Origin: Anaerolineales bacterium
Lineage (GTDB): Bacteria; Chloroflexota; Anaerolineae; 4572-78; J111
Direction: 5' to 3'
Length of the DNA: 64,000 nucleotides
Assembly (NCBI GenBank): GCA_020634855.1
Contig: JACKAU010000012.1
Span: 1 to 64,000, forward strand
A program made the translations under genes and the position numbers. Positions within the stretch are counted from its first letter, which is position 1; every line of letters begins with the position of its first letter. The notes below the pieces were generated by a model. That model had not been told where the DNA came from. It ran no database searches and saw only the letters and a program-made list of their open reading frames with translations. Below are positions 41,387 to 50,015 of the stretch, in pieces.

Positions 41387-42166
41387 CTACCCACTCCACA
41401 TATATCCTTTGTGGCGAACAGTTTTGATAAAACGAGGTGTTGTGCCGTTTTCGATTTTGCGGCGTAGTTGGTGGATATGCCATTTGGCAATATCGCGGGC
41501 TTCGATTTCTTCAACCTCATAACCCAGCGCGGATTTCACCAGATCGCGGGGGCAAACCGGTTCCGGCGCGGCCTTAACCAGACAAACCAGCAGGTCGAAT
41601 TCGGCGGTGGTCAAATCTAACAGACTATCATTTAATGTTGCCAGGCGATGGTGATTGTCGATGACCAGTTGGCCTGAGCGCATAAATCGCGAGTCAGGCT
41701 CAGGGGGATGAGGCATAGTTTGGACCGGCTCTAACTCATTGAGCATTTGCCGGAGATTATCAATCTTGTTGAGTAAATTTTGTTGGTGCAACTGCTGCTG
41801 CCGGTGCTGTAAGCCGTCGCGAACGCGCTGCCGGATAGCATCAGGCGTAGCCGGTTTAAAGAGATAATCGAAGGCCCCTTGCCGCAGGGCATCGACCGCA
41901 CTTTCGACAGAACTGTAAGCCGTTAGAATAATGATCGCCAAGTGGGGATCGAGCGCTCTGGCTCGATGCAACACTTCAATACCGTCTATGGGAGCCATAT
42001 GTAAATCTAAGAGGAGCAAATCATAAGCAGTTTGCTCCAGTTTTTTGAGCGCTTCGCAGCCGTCGCAGGCGCTGTCAATAACATAATCCTCATGTCTCAG
42101 TGACTGGATTAAAATGAAGCGAACGGTTTCGTTATCATCGACAATTAAGATATGGGGTTGGGTCAT
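41387..42166 (-). CDS. Response regulator with receiver, coiled coil and OmpR-type winged helix
   Basis: A 259-residue response regulator. The receiver (about 1-120) has ILIVDDNE, the phospho-acceptor Asp in DLLLLDLHM (residue about 54), the conserved Thr/Ser in IILTAYSS and Lys in YLFKPATP. A Gln/Leu-rich helix (125-150) links it to a C-terminal winged helix of OmpR/PhoB type (LTTAEFDLLVCLV, IHQLRRKIE, IKTVRHKGYMW). The ATG at 42166 has GGAGG 5 nt upstream. It is 26 bp downstream of the sensor-kinase gene and surely its partner. NtrC-like receiver but DNA-binding, so a transcription factor. Confidence 0.93.
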   Translation of the reverse strand: MTQPHILIVDDNETVRFILIQSLRHEDYVIDSACDGCEALKKLEQTAYDLLLLDLHMAPIDGIEVLHRARALDPHLAIIILTAYSSVESAVDALRQGAFDYLFKPATPDAIRQRVRDGLQHRQQQLHQQNLLNKIDNLRQMLNELEPVQTMPHPPEPDSRFMRSGQLVIDNHHRLATLNDSLLDLTTAEFDLLVCLVKAAPEPVCPRDLVKSALGYEVEEIEARDIAKWHIHQLRRKIENGTTPRFIKTVRHKGYMWSG

Positions 42167-42192
42167 CGTAACCTCCGCGAAGAGCATCCGGT

Positions 42193-44277
42193 TTAATCTT
42201 CCGGCGTCAAGATAGGGATTTCTATATACCAGCTTACTTCCTGGTCGTGTTGTTTGAAATAGATAGCGCCGTGATGGGCGGCGATAATTTCGTAACTCAT
42301 TGATGTGCTAAAATTGACCTCGGCCATTTTTTGTTTCGGTTCCAGTTGCAGGGTTTTGATCCAACGGTCGATGTCAAGGGTAGCTGCCTCACTACAGAAC
42401 GCTATTTGAATGACCTCGGGTAGCGCCCGCGACCGTAATCGTAAAACGCCTTGACCAGACATACCGATGACCTCACCTAAATTCAAAATGAGGTTAACAA
42501 AGACCAGTTGTAGTTGGTGACCAGTAATGACAGTCAGCGGCAGGCGCGGATCCAAGTCGATCACCAAATCGACTTTTTTGCGCTTCAACTCTTGTTGACC
42601 GATCGCCGCCGCGTCTTGGATCAACGCGTTGATGTTCAAGAGGCGCGGCTTTTCGCTTTGGGGCCGATAAAGCTGCCGCATACGGCTGACCAGTTGGACC
42701 ACGTGCTTTGATTCGTTGAGGCTCATTTGGATATAGTTGGTCAATTCGGCCGGTCGGTCTAATTCTTCCAGCGCCAGATTTAGCGCTCCCTGGATCGCTT
42801 GCATGGGGTTGTTGATCTCGTGCGACAGGCTGGCGGTTAAGCGACCCACGGTCACCAATCGTTCGCTTTGGGTCATTTGGTTGTACAGGCGCTCTCGCTC
42901 GTCCATATAATTTCGCAGTTCTTGCCAAAGCTGTCGGTTAGCGATCACCGACGCCGTTAAGGCGGCTACGCCTTCCAACAAGATCCGATCTTGCTCGGTA
43001 AACGGGATTTTTCTTTCATTATGAAGCGCCATAACGCCGATGGGTTTGGCGCGGTGGTTCAGCGGCACCGCCAGCAGCGCATATTGCCCGACGCCGTCAA
43101 TTTTATCGACCGCCGGATCGAAACGGGGATCATCCACCGCGACGGGTATGAGCAGCGGCCGGCTGTGTTCGGCCACCCAGCCCACCAGCCCGCGCTCCTT
43201 GGGGCGGTAATTCACCGTATTGGTCGAAAAGCGACGGCTCAACGACGCCGTCAACTCTAGCCCCTGTTTGTCGCCGGTCAGAAGCCAGATATGACTGCCT
43301 GAGGCATTAAACAGAGGGGTGGCCAATTCCAGCGTTGATGACAGCGTGGTATTGAGATCGCTCTGCTCATCGACGACGCGGGTAATCAGAACCAGTAGCG
43401 CATTTTGCATCGCATGAATCTGGCTCTCTTCCTGGTGGTGAAACATATCGAGCAAGGTCCCAATATTTTGGCCTAAAATGAGCAGTTTTTTTTGCTCCAC
43501 CATCGATACCACGGGACGGCTATGGTAAGCCAGCGTGAGCACCCCGATCAGTTTTTGGTCGCTGGTGAGCGGCAAAATCAGATAGTGATTCAAACCGTTC
43601 ATTTCCATGGGGTCGGCCTTGGCCAAATCTGTCGAATCGATTATCAACGGGGCATTGATGACTGAGTTGAACGAGGTTAGTTGACCTTGCCTCGCTTCAA
43701 TTAAAAGCTGGGGATTTCTTCGAAATAAGGGAGGGAGGTTGAACTGTCCCGCAAGTTCGAACTCAACCGGGTTAGTCGATTGGGGTAAGAGGAGCCAAGC
43801 CGCGGCCGCGCTAAACGTTTCGGCCAAAGTTTTAACGCCTCGATTCAAGGTGTGCGGTGAGGCTCCGCTATTCATTTGATGGATGGTTTTTAGTAGACTG
43901 TCGAACCCGTATAAGGCATAATTCAAATAATTTGCCAGTCGAGTTTGAACTTCGGCCGGGATCAGAGGCCATAGCAGATAATCATCCGCACCGGCTTCAA
44001 AAACAACGTCGCGATCGGTGGGCCGGTCGATTATCGCAATAAGGGGCAGCGGGTGGGACGGCGCTTGCTGGCATAAATGCCGACAGTCGGCCACAACAGC
44101 GGTATTACCTCGTGCGTCGACTAAGATAAGGTCATGGTGCGTTGGTTTGTGGGAGGTGCTATCAAAATGGGCGTTGGCCTCAATCACACTCTTAAAGTGA
44201 ATTACGGGCACAGGCGTTGGGAGAGCGGAAGCCAACGTATCAGGAAAGACGGTCTGGTCGGTAATTAGGATGATCAA
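42193..44277 (-). CDS. Receiver-GAF-GAF histidine kinase with degenerate ATPase domain
   Basis: A 694-residue cytoplasmic sensor kinase. It consists of an N-terminal receiver-like domain (about 1-115), GAF1 (150-275), GAF2 (300-450), a HisKA dimerisation domain with H-box ASLSHEINNPMQAI (near 488), and a HATPase-like domain. The N-box is recognisable (FVNLILNLGEVI), but the G1 box DxGxG is replaced by AFCSEAATLDIDRW and no G2 loop is evident, so ATP binding may be lost or altered. The TTG start has AGGAG 8 nt upstream, inside a hairpin arm. Its output is probably the response regulator 26 bp downstream. Signal unknown. Confidence 0.88.
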   Translation of the reverse strand: MIILITDQTVFPDTLASALPTPVPVIHFKSVIEANAHFDSTSHKPTHHDLILVDARGNTAVVADCRHLCQQAPSHPLPLIAIIDRPTDRDVVFEAGADDYLLWPLIPAEVQTRLANYLNYALYGFDSLLKTIHQMNSGASPHTLNRGVKTLAETFSAAAAWLLLPQSTNPVEFELAGQFNLPPLFRRNPQLLIEARQGQLTSFNSVINAPLIIDSTDLAKADPMEMNGLNHYLILPLTSDQKLIGVLTLAYHSRPVVSMVEQKKLLILGQNIGTLLDMFHHQEESQIHAMQNALLVLITRVVDEQSDLNTTLSSTLELATPLFNASGSHIWLLTGDKQGLELTASLSRRFSTNTVNYRPKERGLVGWVAEHSRPLLIPVAVDDPRFDPAVDKIDGVGQYALLAVPLNHRAKPIGVMALHNERKIPFTEQDRILLEGVAALTASVIANRQLWQELRNYMDERERLYNQMTQSERLVTVGRLTASLSHEINNPMQAIQGALNLALEELDRPAELTNYIQMSLNESKHVVQLVSRMRQLYRPQSEKPRLLNINALIQDAAAIGQQELKRKKVDLVIDLDPRLPLTVITGHQLQLVFVNLILNLGEVIGMSGQGVLRLRSRALPEVIQIAFCSEAATLDIDRWIKTLQLEPKQKMAEVNFSTSMSYEIIAAHHGAIYFKQHDQEVSWYIEIPILTPED

Positions 44278-44281
44278 GGAC

Positions 44282-44304
44282 TATACTCCTATATAAGGAG
44301 TATA
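44282..44304. promoter_or_regulatory. Inverted repeat overlapping the kinase ribosome-binding site
   Basis: TATACTCCT (44282-44290) and AGGAGTATA (44296-44304) are perfect 9-bp arms around ATATA. On the minus strand the 3' arm supplies the AGGAG Shine-Dalgarno sequence of the kinase gene, so the hairpin could mask it or the palindrome could be an operator. Confidence 0.55.
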
Positions 44305-44385
44305 TCACGTCTGGAATTTGGTGACAACCATACAGATTGTATTAGTTTCCTTGATTATAAGATGCTGATTTGATTGTCTCGCGCA

Positions 44386-44420
44386 ACAGGGGACAGTCTC
44401 TTGCCGTGACTGTCCCCTGT
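44386..44420. repeat. Perfect palindrome downstream of gabD-like gene
   Basis: ACAGGGGACAGTC (44386-44398) and GACTGTCCCCTGT (44408-44420) form a 13-bp stem with a 9-nt loop. No T tract follows on either strand. The GACAGTC core is shared with the element at 38343-38421. Confidence 0.65.
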
Positions 44421-44431
44421 CTTACTTCAAT

Positions 44432-45895
44432 TTATTCTATACCACCCAGGCACAAATATTTGATCTCAATCCACTCATCGATGCCGTATTTCGATCCCTC
44501 GCGCCCGATGCCGGACTCCTTGACGCCGCCAAACGGGGCCACTTCGGTGGAGATCATGCCGGTGTTGATGCCAATCATGCCGTACTCCAACCCTTCGGCC
44601 ACCCGCCAGACTCGGCTAATGTCCCGACTATAAAAATAGGAGGCCAACCCATATGGGGTGTTATTAGCCAACTCGATGGCTTCCTCATCGGTTTTGAATC
44701 GAAACAGCGTAGACACCGGCCCAAAAATTTCTTCGTCTTGGATTTCCATCCCTTTGGTCACCTGGGTCAGCACGGTCGGCTCGTAGAACGTACCGCCTAG
44801 CGGGTGGGGCTTACCACCCAGCGCCAGCGAGGCCCCCTTGTCAAGAGCATCGGCCACCAGTCGCTCGACTTTTTCCAGAGCCGGTTCATCGATCAGCGGG
44901 CCGATGGTCACGCCTTCATCAAATCCGTTGCCAACTTTAAGCTGTTGGGTAGCCGCGACCAATTTGGCGGAAAAAGCATCGTACACGCCATCCTGGACGT
45001 AGATCCGGTTAGCGCAGACGCAGGTCTGGCCGGCGTTGCGATATTTCGAGGCCATCGCCCCTTCGACGGCAGCATCGAGATCGGCATCGTCAAATACAAT
45101 AAATGGCGCATTGCCGCCCAATTCGAGTGACACTTTTTTGACCGTGCTGGCGCTTTGGGCCATCAATCGTTTACCGGTACTGGTGGAGCCGGTGAAGCCT
45201 ACTTTGCGAATGATCGGATTAGTAGTCAGCTCTTCCCCTACGGCGGGCGTTGTCTCACTGGGGCAGGTGATCACGTTGAATACACCCGGCGGCAACCCGG
45301 CTCGCTCGGCTAATTCGCACAGGGCCAGCGCCGACAGGGGCGTTTGCGCAGCCGGTTTGAAGATGATAGTACAGCCGGCGGCGATGGCCGGTGCGCCCTT
45401 ACGGGTAATCATCGCCGAAGGAAAGTTCCAGGGGGTGATGCCGGCGCAGACGCCAATCGGCTCTTTGAGGACGATAATGCGCTTGTCCGGCTGGTGACCG
45501 GGGATGGTGTCGCCGTAGACTCGCTTGGCCTCTTCGCCAAACCACTCGACGAACGAGGCCGCATAGGCAATCTCACCCATCGCTTCCGCCAACGGTTTGC
45601 CCTGCTCAGCGGTCATAATCGTCGCCAGGTCTCGTTGATTGTCCATCATCAAATCGGCCCATTTTCGCAAAATTTTAGCGCGGGCTTTACCGGTCTGTTT
45701 TCGCCAGCTTTTAAAGGCCACGTTAGCCAAATCGATGGCGTGACGGGTCTCTTCGACTCCGACATGGGCGACGTTGGCGATGACTTCGCCGGTAGCCGGG
45801 TTCGTCACCGGAAAAGTGGCTCCATCCGGTCCATCGACCCACTCGCCGTTAATGTACGCTTTAGTTCGTAAAAGGTTACTATCGCCGAGTTGCAT
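44432..45895 (-). CDS. gabD: NAD(P)-dependent succinate-semialdehyde dehydrogenase
   Basis: A 487-residue aldehyde dehydrogenase closest in pattern to GabD, which oxidises succinate semialdehyde to succinate. Seen are PWNFPSAMITRKGAPAIAAG, FTGSTSTGKRLM (cofactor loop), LELGGNAPFIVFDDADL (general-base Glu), NAGQTCVCANRIYVQ (catalytic Cys) and EIFGPVSTLFRF. The second Cys of CVC is as in redox-regulated SSADHs. It is divergent from the second aldehyde dehydrogenase gene with about 145 bp between starts, so a shared control region is possible. Confidence 0.9.
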   Translation of the reverse strand: MQLGDSNLLRTKAYINGEWVDGPDGATFPVTNPATGEVIANVAHVGVEETRHAIDLANVAFKSWRKQTGKARAKILRKWADLMMDNQRDLATIMTAEQGKPLAEAMGEIAYAASFVEWFGEEAKRVYGDTIPGHQPDKRIIVLKEPIGVCAGITPWNFPSAMITRKGAPAIAAGCTIIFKPAAQTPLSALALCELAERAGLPPGVFNVITCPSETTPAVGEELTTNPIIRKVGFTGSTSTGKRLMAQSASTVKKVSLELGGNAPFIVFDDADLDAAVEGAMASKYRNAGQTCVCANRIYVQDGVYDAFSAKLVAATQQLKVGNGFDEGVTIGPLIDEPALEKVERLVADALDKGASLALGGKPHPLGGTFYEPTVLTQVTKGMEIQDEEIFGPVSTLFRFKTDEEAIELANNTPYGLASYFYSRDISRVWRVAEGLEYGMIGINTGMISTEVAPFGGVKESGIGREGSKYGIDEWIEIKYLCLGGIE

Positions 45896-46040
45896 CTAAG
45901 ACTCCTTCCTCGGAAGTTGAATACAGTGCTGTTAGTGGAGACGGTTACTTTAACACAAACGCCGGTCAAATAAAAATTATTTTGACATGAACGCCCGGAT
46001 CAAACATAATTCCTGTTCAATGAATATTTTGGAGGACATA

Positions 46041-47558
46041 GTGAACGCATTATTAAACAAACTCAATCTCAAAGCGGTCAACCTCGGCGCTTGTACCGGC
46101 CCGGATGGTTGGATCGAAACCGACGGAGCTATTTTGACGTCGTACAATCCCACGAACAACGAACCGATTGCGGCTATCCAACAGACCACACCGGCGGCCT
46201 ACAACCAGGTGGTCGAGCAAGCCCAACGCGCCTTTCAACAGTGGCGAACCCTACCGCCGCCCAAACGCGGCGACCTCATCCGCGATTTTGGTGGCATTTT
46301 ACGCGAGTACAAAGAGCCGTTGGGCGAGTTGGTCTCGCTGGAAGTCGGCAAGATTCGGGTGGAGGGCCTGGGCGAGGTGCAGGAGGCCATCGACATTTGT
46401 GACTTCTCGGTCGGGTTGTCGCGTCAGCTTTACGGGCTGACGATGGCCAGCGAACGCCCCAATCACCGCATGTATGAGCAATGGCATCCCCTGGGGCCGA
46501 TTGGCGTCATCACCGCCTTCAACTTTCCGGTGGCGGTCTGGTCTTGGAACGCGATGATCGCGGCTGTCTGCGGCGACGTGATGATCTGGAAACCCAGTGA
46601 ATTAGCCCCGCTAACAGCTATTGCGGTGCAGCATCTTTGCAATCAGGTGATGGCCGACTACGGCCTGGCTGGCATCTTCAACCTGGTGATCGGCGCGGGT
46701 GAGGTCGGCCAATTGATGACCGCAGATGAGCGGCTGCCGCTGATGGCCTTTACCGGGTCGATCCCGACAGGTCGGAAGGTAGCTCAAACGGTGGCCGGCC
46801 GGTTGGGTAAGTCGCTGTTAGAGTTGGGTGGTAACAACGGCATTATCGTCACCGAAAATGCCGATCTCGAATTGGCTACGCGGGCGATCCTATTCGCGGC
46901 TGTCGGTACGGCCGGGCAGCGCTGCACCACCACCCGCCGGCTGATCGTTCACAAAAGCATTGCCCCCACCCTGATCGAACGGTTGGCCAAAGCCTATCAG
47001 CATATTCCGATGGGCGACCCCCTGACGGACGGCGTTTTACTGGGGCCGTTGATCAACCAATCGGCCGTTGAAAAAATGGTCAGCGCCGTTGAACGGGCCA
47101 AAGCCCAGGGTGGCGAGGTGGTCACCGGCGGCCGGCCTCGCCCGGAGGTTGGCCCCAACTTTGTCGAGCCAACCATCATCAAAATGCCCGGCCAGAGTGA
47201 GATTGTGGCCGAAGAAACCTTTGCGCCTATTCTTTATGTGCTAGAGTATGGGTCGCTCGATGAGGCTATCGCGCTCCACAACGGCGTTCCGCAAGGGTTG
47301 TCGAGCGCCATGTTTACCGACAGCCTGCGCAGCGCGGAGTATTTCCTGTCGACGATGGGGTCCGACTGCGGCATTGCCAATGTGAATATCGGCACCTCTG
47401 GGGCGGAAATTGGCGGCGCATTTGGCGGCGAAAAACAGACCGGCGGTGGGCGGCAGTCGGGATCGGATGCCTGGCGGGCTTATATGCGCCGCCAGACCAA
47501 TACCATCAACTGGTCAACGGAGTTGCCGCTGGCTCAAGGCATTAAGTTTGGCGAGTAG
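46041..47558 (+). CDS. Aldehyde dehydrogenase, ALDH7/aminoadipate-semialdehyde type
   Basis: A 505-residue aldehyde dehydrogenase of the ALDH7 (antiquitin, AmaB) type, which oxidises alpha-aminoadipate semialdehyde in lysine breakdown. Features are FNFPVAVWSWNAMIAAVCGD, LLELGGNNGIIV (Glu), GTAGQRCTTTRRLIVH (catalytic Cys), and FGGEKQTGGGRQSGSDAWRAYMRR at the C-terminus, a family signature. The GTG at 46041 was chosen because GGAGG lies 5 nt upstream; the open frame begins 18 codons earlier. A link to lysine or semialdehyde metabolism with the divergent GabD-like enzyme and the BKACE gene 9 kb away is inferred. Confidence 0.9.
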   Translation: MNALLNKLNLKAVNLGACTGPDGWIETDGAILTSYNPTNNEPIAAIQQTTPAAYNQVVEQAQRAFQQWRTLPPPKRGDLIRDFGGILREYKEPLGELVSLEVGKIRVEGLGEVQEAIDICDFSVGLSRQLYGLTMASERPNHRMYEQWHPLGPIGVITAFNFPVAVWSWNAMIAAVCGDVMIWKPSELAPLTAIAVQHLCNQVMADYGLAGIFNLVIGAGEVGQLMTADERLPLMAFTGSIPTGRKVAQTVAGRLGKSLLELGGNNGIIVTENADLELATRAILFAAVGTAGQRCTTTRRLIVHKSIAPTLIERLAKAYQHIPMGDPLTDGVLLGPLINQSAVEKMVSAVERAKAQGGEVVTGGRPRPEVGPNFVEPTIIKMPGQSEIVAEETFAPILYVLEYGSLDEAIALHNGVPQGLSSAMFTDSLRSAEYFLSTMGSDCGIANVNIGTSGAEIGGAFGGEKQTGGGRQSGSDAWRAYMRRQTNTINWSTELPLAQGIKFGE

Positions 47559-47787
47559 ATAGCTAGTTGCGCGGTTTATCCCGAAAATACCCGGTCAAAC
47601 GCCAGAAAGGTTGGATTCCTTAAAGACATTGACTAACCTAGCTTGACGATTATGACAGCAAAGAGTATCATGGGCGAGGGGCATTAAGTAAAGTAATCAC
47701 GTTGATATTTGCAGACATAACCAACCTCAGGTAATATTTTATCTGATACCGACCCCTAGAATTCATCGAGAGAAGGTATAATATCTT

Positions 47788-48414
47788 ATGAGTGAAAAAA
47801 GCGGACTCAACTATCCAAATTTGATGGGCCGGATTTATATCCAGGCTTTGGAAGAAGTGATGGGCAAAAATGGTCTTAACGCATTGTTAAATCTGGCCGG
47901 TTTGTCCCATCTTATTAACAACTATCCGCCGGCAAACCTGAGTCGCGAGTTTGATTTTGCCGATTTCACAGGCTTGTCCCAAGGTATTATCGAAATGTAT
48001 GGTCCGCGTGGTGGTCGTGGTTTGGCCCTTCGCTCCGGCCGGGCCTCTTTTGCTGAAGGGTTGTCAAAATTTGGGGCAACGGCCGGCGCCGCCGACTTGG
48101 CTTTCAAAGTCTTACCACTAGGTACAAAATTGAAAGTAGGGCTAAAAGCGATGGCTGAGTCCTTTAATAAGTTTAGTGACCAACGCTCTGAAGTCATCGA
48201 GCACGAAGATCATTTCGACTATTATATTCATGTGTGCCCTATGTGTTGGCACCATACGGCCGACCGACAGGTATGTTACGGCGCTGTGGGCATTCTGCAA
48301 GAAGGGCTGCGCTGGGTTAGCGGCGGCAAAGACTTTAGAGTCGAAGAAATTGAATGTAAAGCGGCTGGTGCTCCGTCTTGTTTGTTCCAAATCAGTAAAG
48401 AACCGCTGGGATAG
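47788..48414 (+). CDS. V4R (4-vinyl reductase) domain protein
   Basis: A 208-residue protein with a C-terminal V4R domain (about 130-205), a small-molecule-binding fold found in BchJ and in regulators such as XylR/DmpR. Conserved features are YYIHVCPMCWHHTADRQVCYGAVGILQEGLRWV and FRVEEIECKAAGAPSCLFQI, including four Cys and His residues that may bind metal. The N-terminal half is a helical region. TATAAT ends 5 nt before the ATG, so the transcript may be leaderless. The ligand is unknown; a hydrocarbon or tetrapyrrole is possible from the family. Confidence 0.85.
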   Translation: MSEKSGLNYPNLMGRIYIQALEEVMGKNGLNALLNLAGLSHLINNYPPANLSREFDFADFTGLSQGIIEMYGPRGGRGLALRSGRASFAEGLSKFGATAGAADLAFKVLPLGTKLKVGLKAMAESFNKFSDQRSEVIEHEDHFDYYIHVCPMCWHHTADRQVCYGAVGILQEGLRWVSGGKDFRVEEIECKAAGAPSCLFQISKEPLG

Positions 48415-48444
48415 CCGCGGACAATCCGTTGCTCTGGTCTGAGT

Positions 48445-48493
48445 TGTTCAACTGAACCTTGCCCGGCAATAGACCTCAAGATTCAGTTGAACA
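48445..48493. terminator. Hairpin downstream of V4R gene
   Basis: TGTTCAACTGAACCTTG (48445-48461) and CAAGATTCAGTTGAACA (48477-48493) pair over 17 bp with one mismatch and a 15-nt loop. There is no T tract, so it may be a factor-dependent terminator or a repeat. Confidence 0.45.
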
Positions 48494-48672
48494 GTTCGTG
48501 GCCGTAAGGCGACGGTGTTGGGTATTTATGTCGATCTAGGTTTCCCCCTTTTTATCTCTTAATAATGAAAAACAGATAAAATTATTTCGCGCTATTTGTC
48601 GATATGCAAATTGTGTGGTAATTTTATTGATTGCAATCGTTGAATTAGTATTCAAGAATTAGGGAGTTTTAT

Positions 48673-48912
48673 ATGTCTCGCAAGTGTCAAATATCGGGCA
48701 AAGGACCGTTGACCGGTAACAATGTTCCATTTTCCCAGAAGAAAACCAGACGACGCTGGTTACCCAATTTACAAAAACGAAAAATTTATGTTCCTGAATT
48801 AGGTCGTTCAATTCGCCTGAAGGTATCTACCCGGGCCTTACGTACCATCGACAAGAAGGGGTTGGTGGCTTACCTGAGCGATGAAGGACTTTCTTTGAAA
48901 GATATTACTTAA
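48673..48912 (+). CDS. rpmB: 50S ribosomal protein L28
   Basis: A 79-residue L28 of the large ribosomal subunit. Diagnostic parts are MSRKCQISGKGPLTGNNV and TRRRWLPNLQKRKIYVPELG, and the C-terminal LKVSTRALRTIDKKGL. Only one Cys is present, so this is the zinc-free (C-) form. GGGAG lies upstream of the ATG. It is followed 15 bp later by rpsR, an arrangement seen in several phyla. Confidence 0.96.
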   Translation: MSRKCQISGKGPLTGNNVPFSQKKTRRRWLPNLQKRKIYVPELGRSIRLKVSTRALRTIDKKGLVAYLSDEGLSLKDIT

Positions 48913-48927
48913 TTGGTATAAGAAACG

Positions 48928-49335
48928 ATGGCAGACGAAGAACAAAGCAGCTCATTTTCAAAACGTAGAAGTCCAAGAAGAGATACGGATGATAACGGGT
49001 CGGACTCCCGGCCGCCGAGACGATCATCCAATCGATCTTTTTCCGGACGGCAACGATCCAATTATGGTCAGCGTCGCCGCAAGAAACCTCCGGTTAAATT
49101 AGCGGATATCAATTGGAAAAATCTTCGAGCTTTACGTTATTTTCTCGAAGATGACGGCAGCCTTCGCCCGCGCCGTAAAACAGGCGCCAGTGCTAAATAT
49201 CAGCGCCAAGTGGCTTTGGCTGTCAAACGAGCCAGGTATATGGCGTTGCTGCCCTATACTCACGGTCATCTGAAAGAGATGGGCCAATATCTAGAGCGGG
49301 ACATGCCTGATTTGCGCCGCACGCCCAAATCCTGA
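48928..49335 (+). CDS. rpsR: 30S ribosomal protein S18 with N-terminal extension
   Basis: A 135-residue S18 whose conserved core begins at about residue 58 (LADINWKNLRALRYFL) and includes GASAKYQRQVALAVKRARYMALLPYT. The first 55 residues are a Ser/Arg/Asp-rich low-complexity extension not found in the roughly 75-residue typical protein. The core lacks zinc-binding cysteines. It is cotranscribed with rpmB and ends at a clear terminator. Confidence 0.95.
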   Translation: MADEEQSSSFSKRRSPRRDTDDNGSDSRPPRRSSNRSFSGRQRSNYGQRRRKKPPVKLADINWKNLRALRYFLEDDGSLRPRRKTGASAKYQRQVALAVKRARYMALLPYTHGHLKEMGQYLERDMPDLRRTPKS

Positions 49336-49360
49336 ACGGTGGCTGAAGAGATTTAACATT

Positions 49361-49392
49361 AAAGATCAAGCAAGAACTTCTGCTTGATCTTT
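49361..49392 (+). terminator. Terminator of rpmB-rpsR
   Basis: AAAGATCAAGCA (49361-49372) and TGCTTGATCTTT (49381-49392) form a perfect 12-bp stem with an 8-nt loop, followed by TT. Confidence 0.8.
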
Positions 49393-49416
49393 TGAGTTTT
49401 AGTGAGAAGCTTTTTT

Positions 49417-49770
49417 ATGGCTGAAGAAACCATTTTTAGCAAGATCATTCGGAAAGAAATACCGGCCGATATTGTATATCAAGACGAGTCGGCCACCGCC
49501 TTTCGTGATATTAATCCGCAAGCCCCGACCCATATTTTGATTGTACCCAACAAACTCATTCCGACGGTCGACGACGTGACTGTGGAGGATGAGCAGATAT
49601 TGGGACATTTATTTGTGGTGGCGGCTAAAGTAGCCTGAGATGAGGGCATTGCTGAGGATGGGTATCGTCTGATTGTGAATTGTGGTAAACACGGCGGACA
49701 AGAGGTTTTCCACTTGCACCTGCACCTCTTAGGCGGCCGTCGATTAGGTCCGATGGTGGTCAGAAAATAG
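49417..49770 (+). pseudogene. HIT-family protein interrupted by an in-frame TGA
   Basis: The frame codes for a HINT-type nucleotide hydrolase/transferase. It begins MAEETIFSKIIRKEIPADIVYQDE-like over the first 24 codons, continues THILIVPNKLIP, reaches a TGA at 49636-49638, and then goes on in the same frame with DEGIAEDGYRLIVNCGKHGG and EVFHLHLHLLGGRRLGPM to TAG at 49768. The catalytic HxHxH triad is therefore after the stop and intact. The family usually has Lys or Arg here, so CGA-to-TGA is the simplest change. Either the gene is newly broken, the base is an error, or the codon is read through. Only 73 residues would be made without readthrough. Confidence 0.85.
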
Positions 49771-49803
49771 CGATCAAATAGACCATTTGTTGGTTGGAAT
49801 ACG

Positions 49804-49860
49804 CACCAAAGCAGCCAAAACGTCTAAAATTTCTACGTTCTGGCTGCTTTGGTGTTTTTT
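49804..49860 (+). terminator. Rho-independent terminator
   Basis: CACCAAAGCAGCC (49804-49816) pairs with GGCTGCTTTGGTG (49842-49854) and an inner AACGT/ACGTT stem extends it. Six T residues follow. It terminates the HIT locus. Confidence 0.88.
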
Positions 49861-50015
49861 ATGCCAAAATTTGGGGTGACCTAGGACTAATTTGAATTTG
49901 CCGTAGTTGCGAAAGTCTCTGCTTTTTGAGAGGATGCCGAACCATCATTTATCTTCGAATACCTATGTCCACAGGGCGCGCACGCCAAAAAAGGCCGTGT
50001 CTTTAAAGCGACGGG

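Noticed and set aside
49636..49638. Selenocysteine codon in the HIT gene
   Set aside because: No convincing SECIS-like stem-loop after the TGA, and the usual residue here is basic, so a substitution is simpler.
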